DNA of 64,000 nucleotides from contig JAFYJN010000035.1 of assembly GCA_017538105.1 (NCBI GenBank), positions 96,271-160,270 of the forward strand. Reading direction: 5' to 3'. The notes under the pieces were generated by a model. The model was not told where the DNA came from. It was given only the letters and a program-made list of their open reading frames with translations, and did not search any database. A program made the position numbers and the translations under genes. This stretch comes from Prevotella sp. (GTDB lineage: Bacteria; Bacteroidota; Bacteroidia; Bacteroidales; Bacteroidaceae). Below are positions 52,865 through 62,412 of the stretch, piece by piece (position 1 is the stretch's first letter; every line of letters begins with the position of its first letter).

Positions 52865-55357
52865 ATGAACAAATTTTTACGTTATGCAACATGTTTGCTC
52901 ATGACCCTGTTCTTTGGTACCGCTATGGCTGCCCCCATTACATTTGACCCTGCTTCGGACAAAGGTGTACAGGCTGGCAGTAGCACGGGAGCCGATGAAG
53001 TGACTAAGGATGGTGTCACAATCAGCGTGTCACCCACAGGATCATTTGGCAATGGCCAACAGTACCGTGTGTACAAGGAGTCCACCTTCTCCGTGAAGTC
53101 AACTGCCGGCACCATCACGACAGTGGTTATTACCTGTTCCGCTTCAGGAGAAGAGAAATACGGTCCAGGTAATTTCACTGGCCCGACAGCTGGCGAATAT
53201 ACTTATAGCGGCACAACCGGTACTTGGACGGGCAGTGCCACTGAATTCTCGTTGACCGCCTCCGGCGCACAGGTACGTATGACAAAGATTGAAGTGTACC
53301 TTAATGGCGAGACACCGGGTGTTGATCCCGGTCCAGGACCTGGTCCTTCCGATGAGACCATTTTTGACTTTGACAATAAAGCCGACGAACTGTTCCCTGG
53401 CATGGGTCGTTCTTCAGGTTCAAACGCAGACTACGATCCTGCTGGTGAATTCAACGAGAACACCACTTCTACCGCTGTGAATGGTGCCACGGTGACTGTC
53501 TCAGCCTCACCCTCTGATGCCAGCACACGCAACCGTCTGTGGAAGACCAGTCCCGTGCTCCGTATGTATAATGGAACGCTGACTGTGAATGCCCCCCAAA
53601 ACATCAAGAGCATGATTATTACTGTGGGATGGAATAGTAGCAAGAAAGCAATTCAGTGGAGTACAGACAACACTGTGAACACTGGCACAATGGTGTTGGG
53701 CGACCAGGAAAATCAGACCGTCACTTGGACAGGCGATGCCTCGGAAGTGGTATTTACCATTGCCGCCAATAGCCAGATTAAGAAGATTGAACTTGGTTTC
53801 GATGCGGTTGAGCCGACCTTGGAAATTACAGGTACAACACCGTTCGTCGGTAGCACTACAGTGACCATCAAAGGTGGAACCGACGTGTATTACACCATTG
53901 ACGGCAGCGACCCTGCTGATGAGAACAATATTAATGCTATTCCGTATACTGCTCCATTTATTATCATACAGAGCTGTACCGTGAAAGCCTACGATGATGC
54001 CAGCGGTCTGTCTGCAGAGAAAGAGTTTGTGAGGAGCGAAATTACCACCGTTGACAATATTGCTGCCTTCAAGGCCTTGGATAGCGGTACCGATGCCACC
54101 TTGACTCTGACTGATGCACAAGTGCTTTATGTGAATGGCAACGATATGTACGTGCGTGACGAGACGGGAGCCATCGACTTCTTCAAGACTGAATTCAACT
54201 ACACTGCCGGCCAGAAACTGAACGGAAGTGTAACAGGTCAATTCAAGCTGTACAACGGTTTACCTGAATTGGTGAAAACTGATGCCACGAATAGCAACGA
54301 CATCATCGCCTCTGCCGGTACAGCCGAGCCCAAGGTTGTTACTCCCAGTGCCGCAAAAGCCGATCAGTACCTGTGTGACCTGATCAAGATTGATGGAGCT
54401 ACCATCGAAAGCCGTGAAGAGACAAATAACGGCCAAACCTTCACCAACACCTACGCCATTGTCAATGGAGAGGAATTGTTGATTTACAACAAGTACAATG
54501 TAACCATGCCCACAGATCTCACCAAGACCTATGACGTAGAAGGAATCCTTGTTCTCTTCAAGGGAGCATACGAACTTTACATCACCAACATCTATGAGAG
54601 TGGAACCACACCAGGTCCTGGCCCTGAGATTCCTGAGGTGGACAACATTGCCGCTTTCGCCGCTTTGGCTAGTGGTACTACCGCCAAGTTGACGCTGACA
54701 AATGCCGAGGTAGTGAAGAGTTGGACCTCGAACGCAGGCAACACGCAAACCTTTGTTCGCGATGCCAGTGGCGCGATTCAGTTCTATAACTGCGGTCTGG
54801 GACTCGACACCAAAGACTTGGTGAACGGCACTGTGGTGTTGCAGTTCAGCGTTTATAAAGGTGAGCCAGAGGCTGTTGCCGTGAGCGGCAAGACCAATGC
54901 CGACGATCTGATTATCAGCAAGGGCCAAGCAGCCGCAGAGCCTAAGGAAATTGGCGTTGACGCAGCATCGTCCAATGTGAACGACTTGGTTAAATTTACT
55001 GCCGTGAGCGTGGTAGAAACCGACGGCAAATACTACGCCACCGATGCCAGCGGCAACCAGGTACAGGTATACAATGGTTTCCATGACGACGCTTTTAACG
55101 ACCTGGCTTCCTTCGTTGGTGAGAAAGCATACGATGTGACAGGTATCCTTGTCGCGTTCAAGGCGAATGCGTCTGCTGAGACCATCTATGAGGTTTATCC
55201 AGTCGAAATCCAGGAGAATACCTCCACGGGTATTTCCGAAGTAAGCGTTAACACACTTGACGTGAACGCTCCAATTTACAACCTTGCAGGACAGCGTGTT
55301 GACGCAACCTTCAAGGGAGTGGTTCTCCAAAATGGCAAGAAGTTCATCAACAAATAA
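52865..55357 (+). CDS. large secreted multidomain protein with chitobiase-type and repeated OB-like domains
   Basis: 830 residues. A signal peptide (to about 22) precedes two beta-rich modules separated by a PGPGPGP linker (near 157). A CHB_HEX_C-like domain follows (about 318-392, with YYTIDGSDPADENN and VKAYDDASGLS). Then two copies of a domain beginning VDNIAAFKALDSGT / VDNIAAFAALASGT, each about 185 residues and joined by PGPGPEIPE. The C-terminus YNLAGQRVDATFKGVVLQNG is a sorting-type tail. No catalytic motif is seen; substrate binding or scaffolding is likely. Located beside pectin enzymes. Confidence 0.8.
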   Translation: MNKFLRYATCLLMTLFFGTAMAAPITFDPASDKGVQAGSSTGADEVTKDGVTISVSPTGSFGNGQQYRVYKESTFSVKSTAGTITTVVITCSASGEEKYGPGNFTGPTAGEYTYSGTTGTWTGSATEFSLTASGAQVRMTKIEVYLNGETPGVDPGPGPGPSDETIFDFDNKADELFPGMGRSSGSNADYDPAGEFNENTTSTAVNGATVTVSASPSDASTRNRLWKTSPVLRMYNGTLTVNAPQNIKSMIITVGWNSSKKAIQWSTDNTVNTGTMVLGDQENQTVTWTGDASEVVFTIAANSQIKKIELGFDAVEPTLEITGTTPFVGSTTVTIKGGTDVYYTIDGSDPADENNINAIPYTAPFIIIQSCTVKAYDDASGLSAEKEFVRSEITTVDNIAAFKALDSGTDATLTLTDAQVLYVNGNDMYVRDETGAIDFFKTEFNYTAGQKLNGSVTGQFKLYNGLPELVKTDATNSNDIIASAGTAEPKVVTPSAAKADQYLCDLIKIDGATIESREETNNGQTFTNTYAIVNGEELLIYNKYNVTMPTDLTKTYDVEGILVLFKGAYELYITNIYESGTTPGPGPEIPEVDNIAAFAALASGTTAKLTLTNAEVVKSWTSNAGNTQTFVRDASGAIQFYNCGLGLDTKDLVNGTVVLQFSVYKGEPEAVAVSGKTNADDLIISKGQAAAEPKEIGVDAASSNVNDLVKFTAVSVVETDGKYYATDASGNQVQVYNGFHDDAFNDLASFVGEKAYDVTGILVAFKANASAETIYEVYPVEIQENTSTGISEVSVNTLDVNAPIYNLAGQRVDATFKGVVLQNGKKFINK
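55277..55357 (+). repeat. inverted DNA repeat, copy 1 (encodes the C-terminal tail)
   Basis: 81 bases that match the reverse complement of 55782-55862 at 73 of 81 positions by direct count. It encodes YNLAGQRVDATFKGVVLQNG and the last six residues. See the convergent partner gene. Confidence 0.85.
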
Positions 55358-55382
55358 GGTGTTGTTGTAAACGATAAGAAGT

Positions 55383-55410
55383 GGGGCTGCAGACAGCCCC
55401 TCTTCTTGTT
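55383..55410 (+). terminator. terminator after the 830-residue protein gene
   Basis: GGGGCTG / CAGCCCC with a four-base loop, followed by a T-rich stretch (TCTTCTTGTT). The rest of the gap to 55720 shows no gene. Confidence 0.7.
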
Positions 55411-55720
55411 ATCTATATTATTGGAAAGAGGTTGAGGCTATTATACAAGCCACCCTACTTGAAGATTTTTTCCTTTCAAGGACCAAATCGCCTTTGGAAA
55501 GGGAGGGGGATATTTACTCTGCGATGGAGAAGGTAAGGAAAGAAAATCAGCTTTCCTCTAACTCCACCTATAGGGGGAGGACTTGTTACCTTGAAGAATG
55601 ATGACTGGCAAACATAAAGTCAATCCTTCGAAGTAAATCGAAACGGCCCTAATGACGGAACACATGTTTTGATGGTGCTTTTACCCAATAAGGTAAATTA
55701 CAGGATCATAAGCAATACAC

Positions 55721-55754
55721 AATGAGGGCTGCGCTCAATGACGCAGCCCTCATT
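55721..55754. terminator. hairpin before the convergent secreted-protein gene end
   Basis: A perfect 13-base inverted repeat AATGAGGGCTGCG / CGCAGCCCTCATT with an eight-base loop. It lies 27 bases past the minus-strand stop codon. The T run is poor, so terminator function for that gene is probable but not certain. Confidence 0.6.
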
Positions 55755-55781
55755 CATATTATACTCTGTTATCGACAAATA

Positions 55782-55862
55782 CTATTTGTTGATGTATTTC
55801 TTGCCATTTTGGAGAACCACTCCCTTGTAGGAAGTGTCAACACGCTGTCCGGCAAGGTTGTA
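55782..55862 (-). repeat. inverted DNA repeat, copy 2 (encodes the C-terminal tail)
   Basis: Reverse complement of 55277-55357 with eight mismatches in 81 bases. It encodes YNLAGQRVDTSYKGVVLQNG and the last residues. Confidence 0.85.
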
Positions 55863-57272
55863 ACGGATACCATTTGCAGGCTGTACATCAATCACCTTCG
55901 TGATGCCTGTGGCAGTGCGGGTGATAAGAACCTGAATATCCTTGAAATAGAAGGTGTTCTCTATACCCTTAGCCAAGTTAAAGGCAATAGTATAAGTGCC
56001 AACAGCACCTACCTGCCAGGCACCTTTACCCGAAATGGGAACTTCCGGTGACTCAAAGGGAGCCCATTCCTCAGAGAAAGCAACGTCACCTACGGCAAAC
56101 CAATGAACGTATACTCCAGGTTCATTGTGAAGCTGAGTGCCGATACTTGTAGCCACATCGGATTTCACCTGCATCTTTAGTTGCAATTTGTCTCCTTCCT
56201 GCAAAGCATTCTCTTCGCCGAAGGTGATAAAGAACTGCGAATCCCAGTCAGCATAGGAAGTGTTGCCATTTTCATCAGGCTGAGTCATCGTGGGGTTGCC
56301 GGCTTCCTCGGCCTGGGCCTGGCTGCGTACATACACCACTGCGGCACCGTCTTCAATACGGGAAGGACCTTGGTAACGGGCATCGCTATTCAGCCACTCG
56401 TAGGAAACCAAAGAGGCTGCTCCATCGATGGTCTCGCCATTGAGAAGGAGAGTGGCAGGAACTTCAACAGGCGTGTCACCTGAAGGTGTAAAGACATAGC
56501 CAAAGAAACTCAGTTTAGAACCCGTACAGAAAACGTAATAGGTACGATTAGCTTTTACATCAAACTCTACTGTACCGGTTATTTTATCAAGCACCTTCAC
56601 ACCGCCTTTGCCACCATCATAAATGCAACCAGCAGCAGCTTCATCCTGATAGGGAAGTTCATTACCCTCGCTATCGCATATTTTGAACATGTCGTGCGTA
56701 AAGACAGCGTCTATGTTGACAACGTTGTAAGTATAGTTTCCTGTTTCACCACCTTCCTCATCAAGCACAGGTGTCTGAACAGCATCAGTGGCATCAACGA
56801 TGAAGAACTCTTTGTCGCCATTTAGAATGATACCAGCCAGAATGGTTCCGTTAACAGAAGGCGTAATCTTGTAATAAGTACCGCTCTGAGGTAGTTTACC
56901 TTCTCTAGGATTGCCTTCACTGTCGTAAGGTGTTCCGTTAAAGCCACCACCCTTGTTGGCCAAATCATCTTTGGGGTTATTGGCACCTAAGATGTAGACA
57001 ATACGTTCTTTGTCTTCCATATCGCCAGTGTCTTCGTTTTTGACTTGAACAATCTGGGTAAAAGGAGCGAGGTATTCAGTTGTACTTGTAGCCTTATTGT
57101 CCCACTTTTCGGCTTTCTTGATGTCCTTGCCCAACTGGAGTGTCGTATTTTCAGTTGTGAATTCCTGTTCGTCGACGTAGGTCGCACCAAATTCGAAGAG
57201 GAGTTTTTCTTCCTGAGCGTTGGCTGTTAATGTCAATGCACCCAGTGCAAATAGAGTAAAGATTTTCTTCAT
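55782..57272 (-). CDS. secreted beta-rich protein with sorting-type C-terminal tail
   Basis: 496 residues from the ATG at 57272 (MKKIFTLFALGALTLTANAQ signal). A longer frame starts upstream of the promoter and is rejected. The body is acidic and beta-rich with no catalytic motif recognised. The C-terminus YNLAGQRVDTSYKGVVLQNG with a KKYINK end is nearly identical to that of the convergent gene, although the bodies differ. Own promoter box. Probably exported by the same route and attached to the cell surface or released. Function unknown. Confidence 0.78.
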   Translation of the reverse strand: MKKIFTLFALGALTLTANAQEEKLLFEFGATYVDEQEFTTENTTLQLGKDIKKAEKWDNKATSTTEYLAPFTQIVQVKNEDTGDMEDKERIVYILGANNPKDDLANKGGGFNGTPYDSEGNPREGKLPQSGTYYKITPSVNGTILAGIILNGDKEFFIVDATDAVQTPVLDEEGGETGNYTYNVVNIDAVFTHDMFKICDSEGNELPYQDEAAAGCIYDGGKGGVKVLDKITGTVEFDVKANRTYYVFCTGSKLSFFGYVFTPSGDTPVEVPATLLLNGETIDGAASLVSYEWLNSDARYQGPSRIEDGAAVVYVRSQAQAEEAGNPTMTQPDENGNTSYADWDSQFFITFGEENALQEGDKLQLKMQVKSDVATSIGTQLHNEPGVYVHWFAVGDVAFSEEWAPFESPEVPISGKGAWQVGAVGTYTIAFNLAKGIENTFYFKDIQVLITRTATGITKVIDVQPANGIRYNLAGQRVDTSYKGVVLQNGKKYINK

Positions 57273-57323
57273 AAGTTTCACTATTAAATTAGGTTTATTG
57301 ATTTGATTAAATAGATTACACTG

Positions 57324-57331
57324 CAAAGATA
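57324..57331 (-). promoter_or_regulatory. -7 box of the 496-residue secreted protein gene
   Basis: Minus strand TATCTTTG, 52 bases before the ATG at 57272. Confidence 0.6.
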
Positions 57332-57400
57332 ATAATAATGTGTAGAAAATAGTATTATTTTAGAAAAAAAGAATGGGATTTTACGTAAACGATTGAGTTG

Positions 57401-57433
57401 GAAAAAGCGTATCGGCCAGTGACCGATACGCTT
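57401..57433 (-). terminator. terminator after the ROK kinase gene
   Basis: AAGCGTATCGG / CCGATACGCTT with a seven-base loop and a T run in the minus direction. Confidence 0.8.
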
Positions 57434-57471
57434 GGCTATAACTTGGATGATAGATTATTACTTCTATACGA

Positions 57472-58449
57472 TTATATTTCCCATCCAATTGCAGAAGCGC
57501 CAAGGACAGCGGCAGAAGAGCCGTCAAGACCTGAAATAAGGAATTGTGCCTTGTCTTTGAAAATTTTCATGACACACTCGTTGTAGCTTTTCTTGATGGG
57601 TTCCATGATGAGGTCGCCAGCCTTGGTGAGTCCACCGAAGAAGATGAAAGCTTCAGGCGACGAGAACGCCGCGAAGTCGGCACAGGCCTCACCAAGCATC
57701 TTTCCTGTAAACTCATATACGCGTAGTGCTAATTTGTCACCTTTACTTGCAGCAATAGACACATCGAGGGATGTTATATCATATGGGTTCATCTCGCGCA
57801 GAAGTGACGGTTCATCGGAGTTAAGCAAGAATTCACGTGCCGAGCGAGCCACACCTGTAGCCGAGCAATACGCCTCGAGACATCCATGACGACCGCATCC
57901 ACAGGACCGTCCGTTTTCCCTTCTCATAATGACATGTCCAAGTTCACCCGCAAAACCATCGTGTCCATAGACGAGTTGTCCATTAACTACGATACCCGAT
58001 CCCACGCCTGTTCCAAGTGTCAGCACGATGAAATTCTTCATACCGCGAGCTACGCCATAGATCATTTCCCCCAGAGCAGCAGCATTGGCGTCGTTCGTTA
58101 AAGCAACGGGGATACCCAGTTTCTCACTGAACAAGTCGGCCAGCGGAACGATACCATTATGTCCCCAAGCTAGATTAGGCGCAAATTCGATGGTTCCTTT
58201 ATAATAATTCCCATTGGGAGCTCCGACACCCATTGCTTTTATGTTGTCGATGCCGCCCACTTGCTCGATGATCGGTTGAAGGGCTGTAACGGAAGCCTCA
58301 ACGTAGTCCTCCACTTTATCGAAGCCTTGAGTTTTAATGGCTGTTGTAGCCTTTATTTCACCCCTGCTGTCAACGATGCCGAAGACAGAATTTGTGCCCC
58401 CCAAGTCCAATCCGATGACATAAGGCTTTAATTTTGGTTGTGCGTTCAT
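57472..58449 (-). CDS. ROK family sugar kinase (glucokinase-like)
   Basis: 325 residues. The ATP-binding GLDLGGTNSVFGIVD near the N-terminus, the GTGVGSGIVVNG loop and the ELGHVI segment are present. The zinc-binding CGCGRHGCLE motif marks a ROK kinase. It most likely phosphorylates glucose at C6, though ROK substrate range is broad. Monocistronic, with a good promoter and terminator. Confidence 0.92.
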   Translation of the reverse strand: MNAQPKLKPYVIGLDLGGTNSVFGIVDSRGEIKATTAIKTQGFDKVEDYVEASVTALQPIIEQVGGIDNIKAMGVGAPNGNYYKGTIEFAPNLAWGHNGIVPLADLFSEKLGIPVALTNDANAAALGEMIYGVARGMKNFIVLTLGTGVGSGIVVNGQLVYGHDGFAGELGHVIMRRENGRSCGCGRHGCLEAYCSATGVARSAREFLLNSDEPSLLREMNPYDITSLDVSIAASKGDKLALRVYEFTGKMLGEACADFAAFSSPEAFIFFGGLTKAGDLIMEPIKKSYNECVMKIFKDKAQFLISGLDGSSAAVLGASAIGWEI

Positions 58450-58454
58450 AATGA

Positions 58455-58494
58455 GTTTTTTAGTTTATGAGTTTATAAGTTTTTTAGTTTATGA
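58455..58494. repeat. direct repeat in the ROK kinase leader
   Basis: GTTTTTTAGTTTATGA occurs at 58455-58470 and 58479-58494, in the untranslated leader of the minus-strand kinase gene. Confidence 0.7.
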
Positions 58495-58515
58495 ATTTAC
58501 AGGTAATAGTATGCG

Positions 58516-58546
58516 CAAAGATATGAAAAAAGAAGGACGTGACAAA
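58516..58546 (-). promoter_or_regulatory. promoter of the ROK kinase gene
   Basis: Minus strand TTTG at 58546-58543, a 19-base spacer, then TATCTTTG at 58523-58516. Confidence 0.7.
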
Positions 58547-58601
58547 GTTTTGGGTATAAAATTTGCGTCATTCACATTTTTTTAGCAATTTTGCATCCGT
58601 T

Positions 58602-59267
58602 ATGCCTTTTGAATTTCACATCGACATATTGGACATCATTTTCAAGGGTCTCATCATCGGCATTTTATGCTCCGCCCCGATGGGTCCTGTAGGCATACTC
58701 TGCGTACAGCGCACGTTAAACAAAGGCCGTTGGTATGGTTTTGTTACTGGTGTGGGTGCCACGGCCAGCGATTTGTTTTATGCGTTGATTACCGGTTTTG
58801 GTATGAGTTTCGTGATGGACCTTATCAACAATGCGCAGAACCGATTCTTCTTACAACTTACCGGTAGTATCATGTTGTTGATCTTCGGTTTGTTTTGTTT
58901 CAGGAGCAATCCCACGAAGAACATGCACCGCAGCGGGAAGCAAAAAGGTACTTTGATGCACAATGGGTTCACCGCTTTTTTGGTTACCATAAGCAATCCC
59001 TTAATCATCATCCTTTTTATGGCCTTGTTTGCCCAATTCTCATTCATTATGCCAGGCCGCCCTCTTGAGATGCTCGTGGGTTATTTGAGTATCGTTGGTG
59101 GCGCCCTGTTATGGTGGTTCGGTTTGACATGGTTGGTAGACAAGATTCGCAACAAATTTGAGGATTACGGCATCATCATCATCAACAAAGTGATTGGCAG
59201 TGTGGTGATTATCATCTCCGTAATCATACTGTTTGGCACCATTTTCAACCTTTTTACTATACATTGA
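58602..59267 (+). CDS. LysE family transporter
   Basis: 221 residues from the ATG at 58602 (MPFEFHIDIL). An upstream in-frame ATG at 58563 is less likely. Six hydrophobic segments and the LysE/RhtB start motif GILCSAPMGPVGILCVQRTL support an amino-acid or small-solute exporter. The second half has ISNPLIIILFMALF, also typical. Substrate unknown. Confidence 0.9.
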   Translation: MPFEFHIDILDIIFKGLIIGILCSAPMGPVGILCVQRTLNKGRWYGFVTGVGATASDLFYALITGFGMSFVMDLINNAQNRFFLQLTGSIMLLIFGLFCFRSNPTKNMHRSGKQKGTLMHNGFTAFLVTISNPLIIILFMALFAQFSFIMPGRPLEMLVGYLSIVGGALLWWFGLTWLVDKIRNKFEDYGIIIINKVIGSVVIIISVIILFGTIFNLFTIH

Positions 59268-59324
59268 AGTGGAAGGTATTTTTCAGAGTCAACAGTTTAA
59301 GTAGTTAGAACTATTATAAGAATT

Positions 59325-59873
59325 ATGTATATATCGCACGACCTTCGCAAAAAGAACATCGCCGAATATCTATTGTATATGTGGCAGGTGGAAGATATCA
59401 TTCGCGCCTATGGCTGTAATTTGCAGCGTATACGTGAAGAATATCTCAGTCGTTTCGACGTTGACGAGGAAAAGCGTGAAGAGTTGTCGGACTGGTATGG
59501 CGACTTGATAAGGATGACGAACCAGGAAGGTTGTCGTGAAGGCGGTCATCTCCAGATTAACAAGTTGGTGATGCAGCAGTTGTGCGAGTTACACGATCAA
59601 TTGCTTGGTTGTTCAAAATACCCCTTCTACAGTGCCGAGTACTACAAGGTGCTACCGTTTATCGTTGAACTACGTCACAAGGGCAGCAGCCAGGATGAAC
59701 ACGAGATAGAGACTTGCTTCAATGCCTTGTACGGCGTGATGCTTCTTCGCTTGCAGCAAAAAGCGGTGAGTCCTGACACCACACATGCCATTGAAGAGAT
59801 GACCACCTTATTGGGTATGCTGTCGGATTACTTTCTAAAGGACAAGGAGGGGAATTTGAAAATTGAAGATTGA
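59325..59873 (+). CDS. DUF4924 family protein
   Basis: 182 residues, mostly helical. Begins MYISHDLRKKNIAEYLLYMW and contains GGHLQINKLVMQQLCELHDQ, both typical of DUF4924. In Bacteroidota this gene commonly precedes rfbD and prfC as it does here, about 80 bases upstream. Function unknown; the stable gene order hints at a housekeeping role. Confidence 0.87.
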   Translation: MYISHDLRKKNIAEYLLYMWQVEDIIRAYGCNLQRIREEYLSRFDVDEEKREELSDWYGDLIRMTNQEGCREGGHLQINKLVMQQLCELHDQLLGCSKYPFYSAEYYKVLPFIVELRHKGSSQDEHEIETCFNALYGVMLLRLQQKAVSPDTTHAIEEMTTLLGMLSDYFLKDKEGNLKIED

Positions 59874-59951
59874 TAGTTGGACAATTGATTATTTAAAATT
59901 GAGGCTGAATTCATGTCTCAGCATAATAACTACTATTTTGAATTGTAAATT

Positions 59952-60809
59952 ATGAACATATTAATTACTGGATGCAACGGGCAACTGGGCAGCGAACTAC
60001 GTTTACTGGAACCTACCTACACCGAACACAGTTTTTTCAACACTGACATAGAAGAGTTGGACATCACCAACCAGATGGCCGTAGACGCTTTTGTGGCGAA
60101 AAACCATATTGAAGGCATTGTGAACTGTGCCGCCTTCACCGCCGTAGACAAAGCTGAAAATTCCAAGGAGATATGCACGGCATTGAACACCGTGGCTCCT
60201 GCCTACCTAGCTTCGGCTATAGAGCGTCGTGGGGGCTGGATGATTCACATCTCCACCGACTACGTGTTTGACGGCACCGCCCATATCCCCTATCAGGAAG
60301 ATGCCACTCCGAGTCCAGATAGCGTTTACGGCAGCACGAAATTAGCTGGAGAATTGGCCGTATCGAAGTTTTGCCAGCGTTCGCTGATTATCCGTACGGC
60401 ATGGTTATACAGTCCGTTTGGCAACAATTTTGTGAAGACGATGATACGTTTAGGCAAAGAGCGCAGCGAGTTAGGCGTTGTCTTCGACCAAATAGGTACC
60501 CCCACTTATGCCCACGACTTAGCCGGCGCCATTCTACATATTGTGGAAGCAGGCATTAAGCCCGGTGTGTATCATTACTCAAATGAAGGAGTTATCAGTT
60601 GGTATGATTTCACCAAAGCCATTCACCGCGTTGCAGGAATCGACAGTTGCAAAGTGACACCCATCCATACCACCGATTATCCCACCCCTGCCCATCGTCC
60701 TCCATATAGTGTGTTGGACAAGAGCAAGATTAAAGAAGTATATGGCATGGATATACCCTATTGGGAAGAGTCACTGGCAGATTGTATTGGGAGGTTGAAT
60801 ATTGAATAA
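59952..60809 (+). CDS. rfbD: dTDP-4-dehydrorhamnose reductase
   Basis: 285 residues. This last step of dTDP-L-rhamnose synthesis uses NAD(P)H. The Rossmann start ILITGCNGQLGSEL, the DYVFDGT segment and the YGSTK catalytic Tyr-Lys pair are present. RfbA, B and C are not in the window. It lies 28 bases before prfC and is probably cotranscribed. Confidence 0.95.
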   Translation: MNILITGCNGQLGSELRLLEPTYTEHSFFNTDIEELDITNQMAVDAFVAKNHIEGIVNCAAFTAVDKAENSKEICTALNTVAPAYLASAIERRGGWMIHISTDYVFDGTAHIPYQEDATPSPDSVYGSTKLAGELAVSKFCQRSLIIRTAWLYSPFGNNFVKTMIRLGKERSELGVVFDQIGTPTYAHDLAGAILHIVEAGIKPGVYHYSNEGVISWYDFTKAIHRVAGIDSCKVTPIHTTDYPTPAHRPPYSVLDKSKIKEVYGMDIPYWEESLADCIGRLNIE

Positions 60810-60837
60810 TGAACGTTGAATAATGAACGTTTGAAAC

Positions 60838-62406
60838 ATGAATACTGAGATTGCAAGAAGGAGGACATTTGCCATTATTTCGCACCCTGACGCGGGCAAG
60901 ACCACGCTGACCGAGAAGTTTCTTCTTTTCGGCGGTCAGATACAAGTGGCCGGAGCTGTCAAGAGCAACAAGATACGCAAAACCGCGACGAGCGACTGGA
61001 TGGACATCGAGAAACAGCGCGGTATTTCCGTGAGCACCTCGGTGATGGAGTTTGACTATGAAGGTTACAAAGTGAATATTCTTGATACCCCCGGGCACCA
61101 AGATTTTGCTGAAGACACCTATCGAACGTTAACTGCCGTAGACAGTGCCATCATCGTTGTTGATGGAGCCAAAGGCGTTGAGACCCAAACCCGCAAGTTG
61201 ATGAACGTTTGCCGTATGCGCAACACACCCGTTATTATTTTCATCAACAAGATGGACCGTGAAGGTCGCGATCCTTTTGACCTTCTTGACGAGTTAGAGA
61301 GCGAGTTGCAGATCAAGGTCCGTCCCCTTTCCTGGCCCATCAACCAAGGAGTCCGTTTCAAGGGAGTATATAACATCTACGAAGAAAAACTAGACCTATT
61401 CACTCCCGACAAGCAGCGTGTGACAGAAAAAGTGGAAGTGGACATCAGCAGTGACGAGCTTGACAAGCGCGTTGGTGAACGCGATGCCCAACAACTGCGC
61501 GACGACTTGGAGTTGGTGGATGGTGTCTATCCTCCCTTTGAAGAAGAGACCTACCGTAATGCCGAGGTGGCTCCCGTCTTTTTCGGTAGTGCTCTGAACA
61601 ATTTCGGTGTTCAAGAGTTGTTGAACTGCTTTGTGAAGATAGCCCCGTCACCCAAACCCACACAGGCTGAAGAGCGGTTGGTGGAACCTGAAGAACCTAA
61701 GTTCAGTGGTTTTATCTTCAAGATTACCGCCAACATTGACCCTAATCACCGCAGTTGCATCGCTTTCTGCAAAGTGTGTAGTGGTCGTTTTGTGAGGAAT
61801 CAGCCCTACCTCCATGTGCGTCAGGGCAAAACACTCCGTTTCTCTTCACCCACCCAGTTTATGGCCCAACGCAAGGAGACCATTGATGAAGCCTATCCTG
61901 GCGACATTGTAGGTTTACCCGACAATGGCATCTTCAAAATTGGCGACACGTTGACCGAGGGTGAACTGATTCATTTCCGCGGACTCCCTTCATTTTCGCC
62001 TGAAATGTTCAAATATATCGAGAACGACGATCCGATGAAGCAGAAACAATTGGCCAAGGGTATTGAACAGTTGATGGACGAAGGTGTGGCCCAGTTGTTT
62101 GTCAACCAGTTCAACGGCCGCAAAATTATCGGCACAGTAGGCCAGTTGCAGTTTGAAGTAATACAATACCGTCTTGAGAACGAATACGGTGCCAAATGCC
62201 GTTGGGAGCCTGTCCATCTTCACAAAGCCTGTTGGATAGAGAGCGATGACGAGCAGGAATTAGAGAACTTCAAGAAGCGTAAATACCAATATATGGCCAA
62301 AGACCGTGAGGGTCGAGACGTCTTTTTGGCAGATTCTGGGTATGTCTTGTCGATGGCCCAAGAAGATTTCAAACACATCAAATTCCACTTCACGAGTGAA
62401 TTTTGA
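60838..62406 (+). CDS. prfC: peptide chain release factor 3
   Basis: 522 residues. This GTPase recycles RF1 and RF2 from the ribosome after termination. G1 [21 protein letters not shown]3 [14 protein letters not shown] and G4 [12 protein letters not shown] are intact. The [15 protein letters not shown] switch region separates RF3 from EF-G. Domain 2 and the C-terminal domain are full length. Confidence 0.97.
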   Translation: MNTEIARRRTFAIISHPDAGKTTLTEKFLLFGGQIQVAGAVKSNKIRKTATSDWMDIEKQRGISVSTSVMEFDYEGYKVNILDTPGHQDFAEDTYRTLTAVDSAIIVVDGAKGVETQTRKLMNVCRMRNTPVIIFINKMDREGRDPFDLLDELESELQIKVRPLSWPINQGVRFKGVYNIYEEKLDLFTPDKQRVTEKVEVDISSDELDKRVGERDAQQLRDDLELVDGVYPPFEEETYRNAEVAPVFFGSALNNFGVQELLNCFVKIAPSPKPTQAEERLVEPEEPKFSGFIFKITANIDPNHRSCIAFCKVCSGRFVRNQPYLHVRQGKTLRFSSPTQFMAQRKETIDEAYPGDIVGLPDNGIFKIGDTLTEGELIHFRGLPSFSPEMFKYIENDDPMKQKQLAKGIEQLMDEGVAQLFVNQFNGRKIIGTVGQLQFEVIQYRLENEYGAKCRWEPVHLHKACWIESDDEQELENFKKRKYQYMAKDREGRDVFLADSGYVLSMAQEDFKHIKFHFTSEF

Positions 62407-62412
62407 ACGTCT

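Noticed and set aside
54260-55330. Long antisense frame of 356 codons opposite the secreted protein gene
   Set aside because: A shadow caused by codon bias; the plus-strand frame has signal peptide, linkers and domain repeats. The same applies to 51789-52562 and 53507-54241.
58563-58601. Upstream start for the LysE-type transporter
   Set aside because: The extra residues (MRHSHFFSNFASV) lie in the likely promoter region and are not typical of the family's N-terminus.
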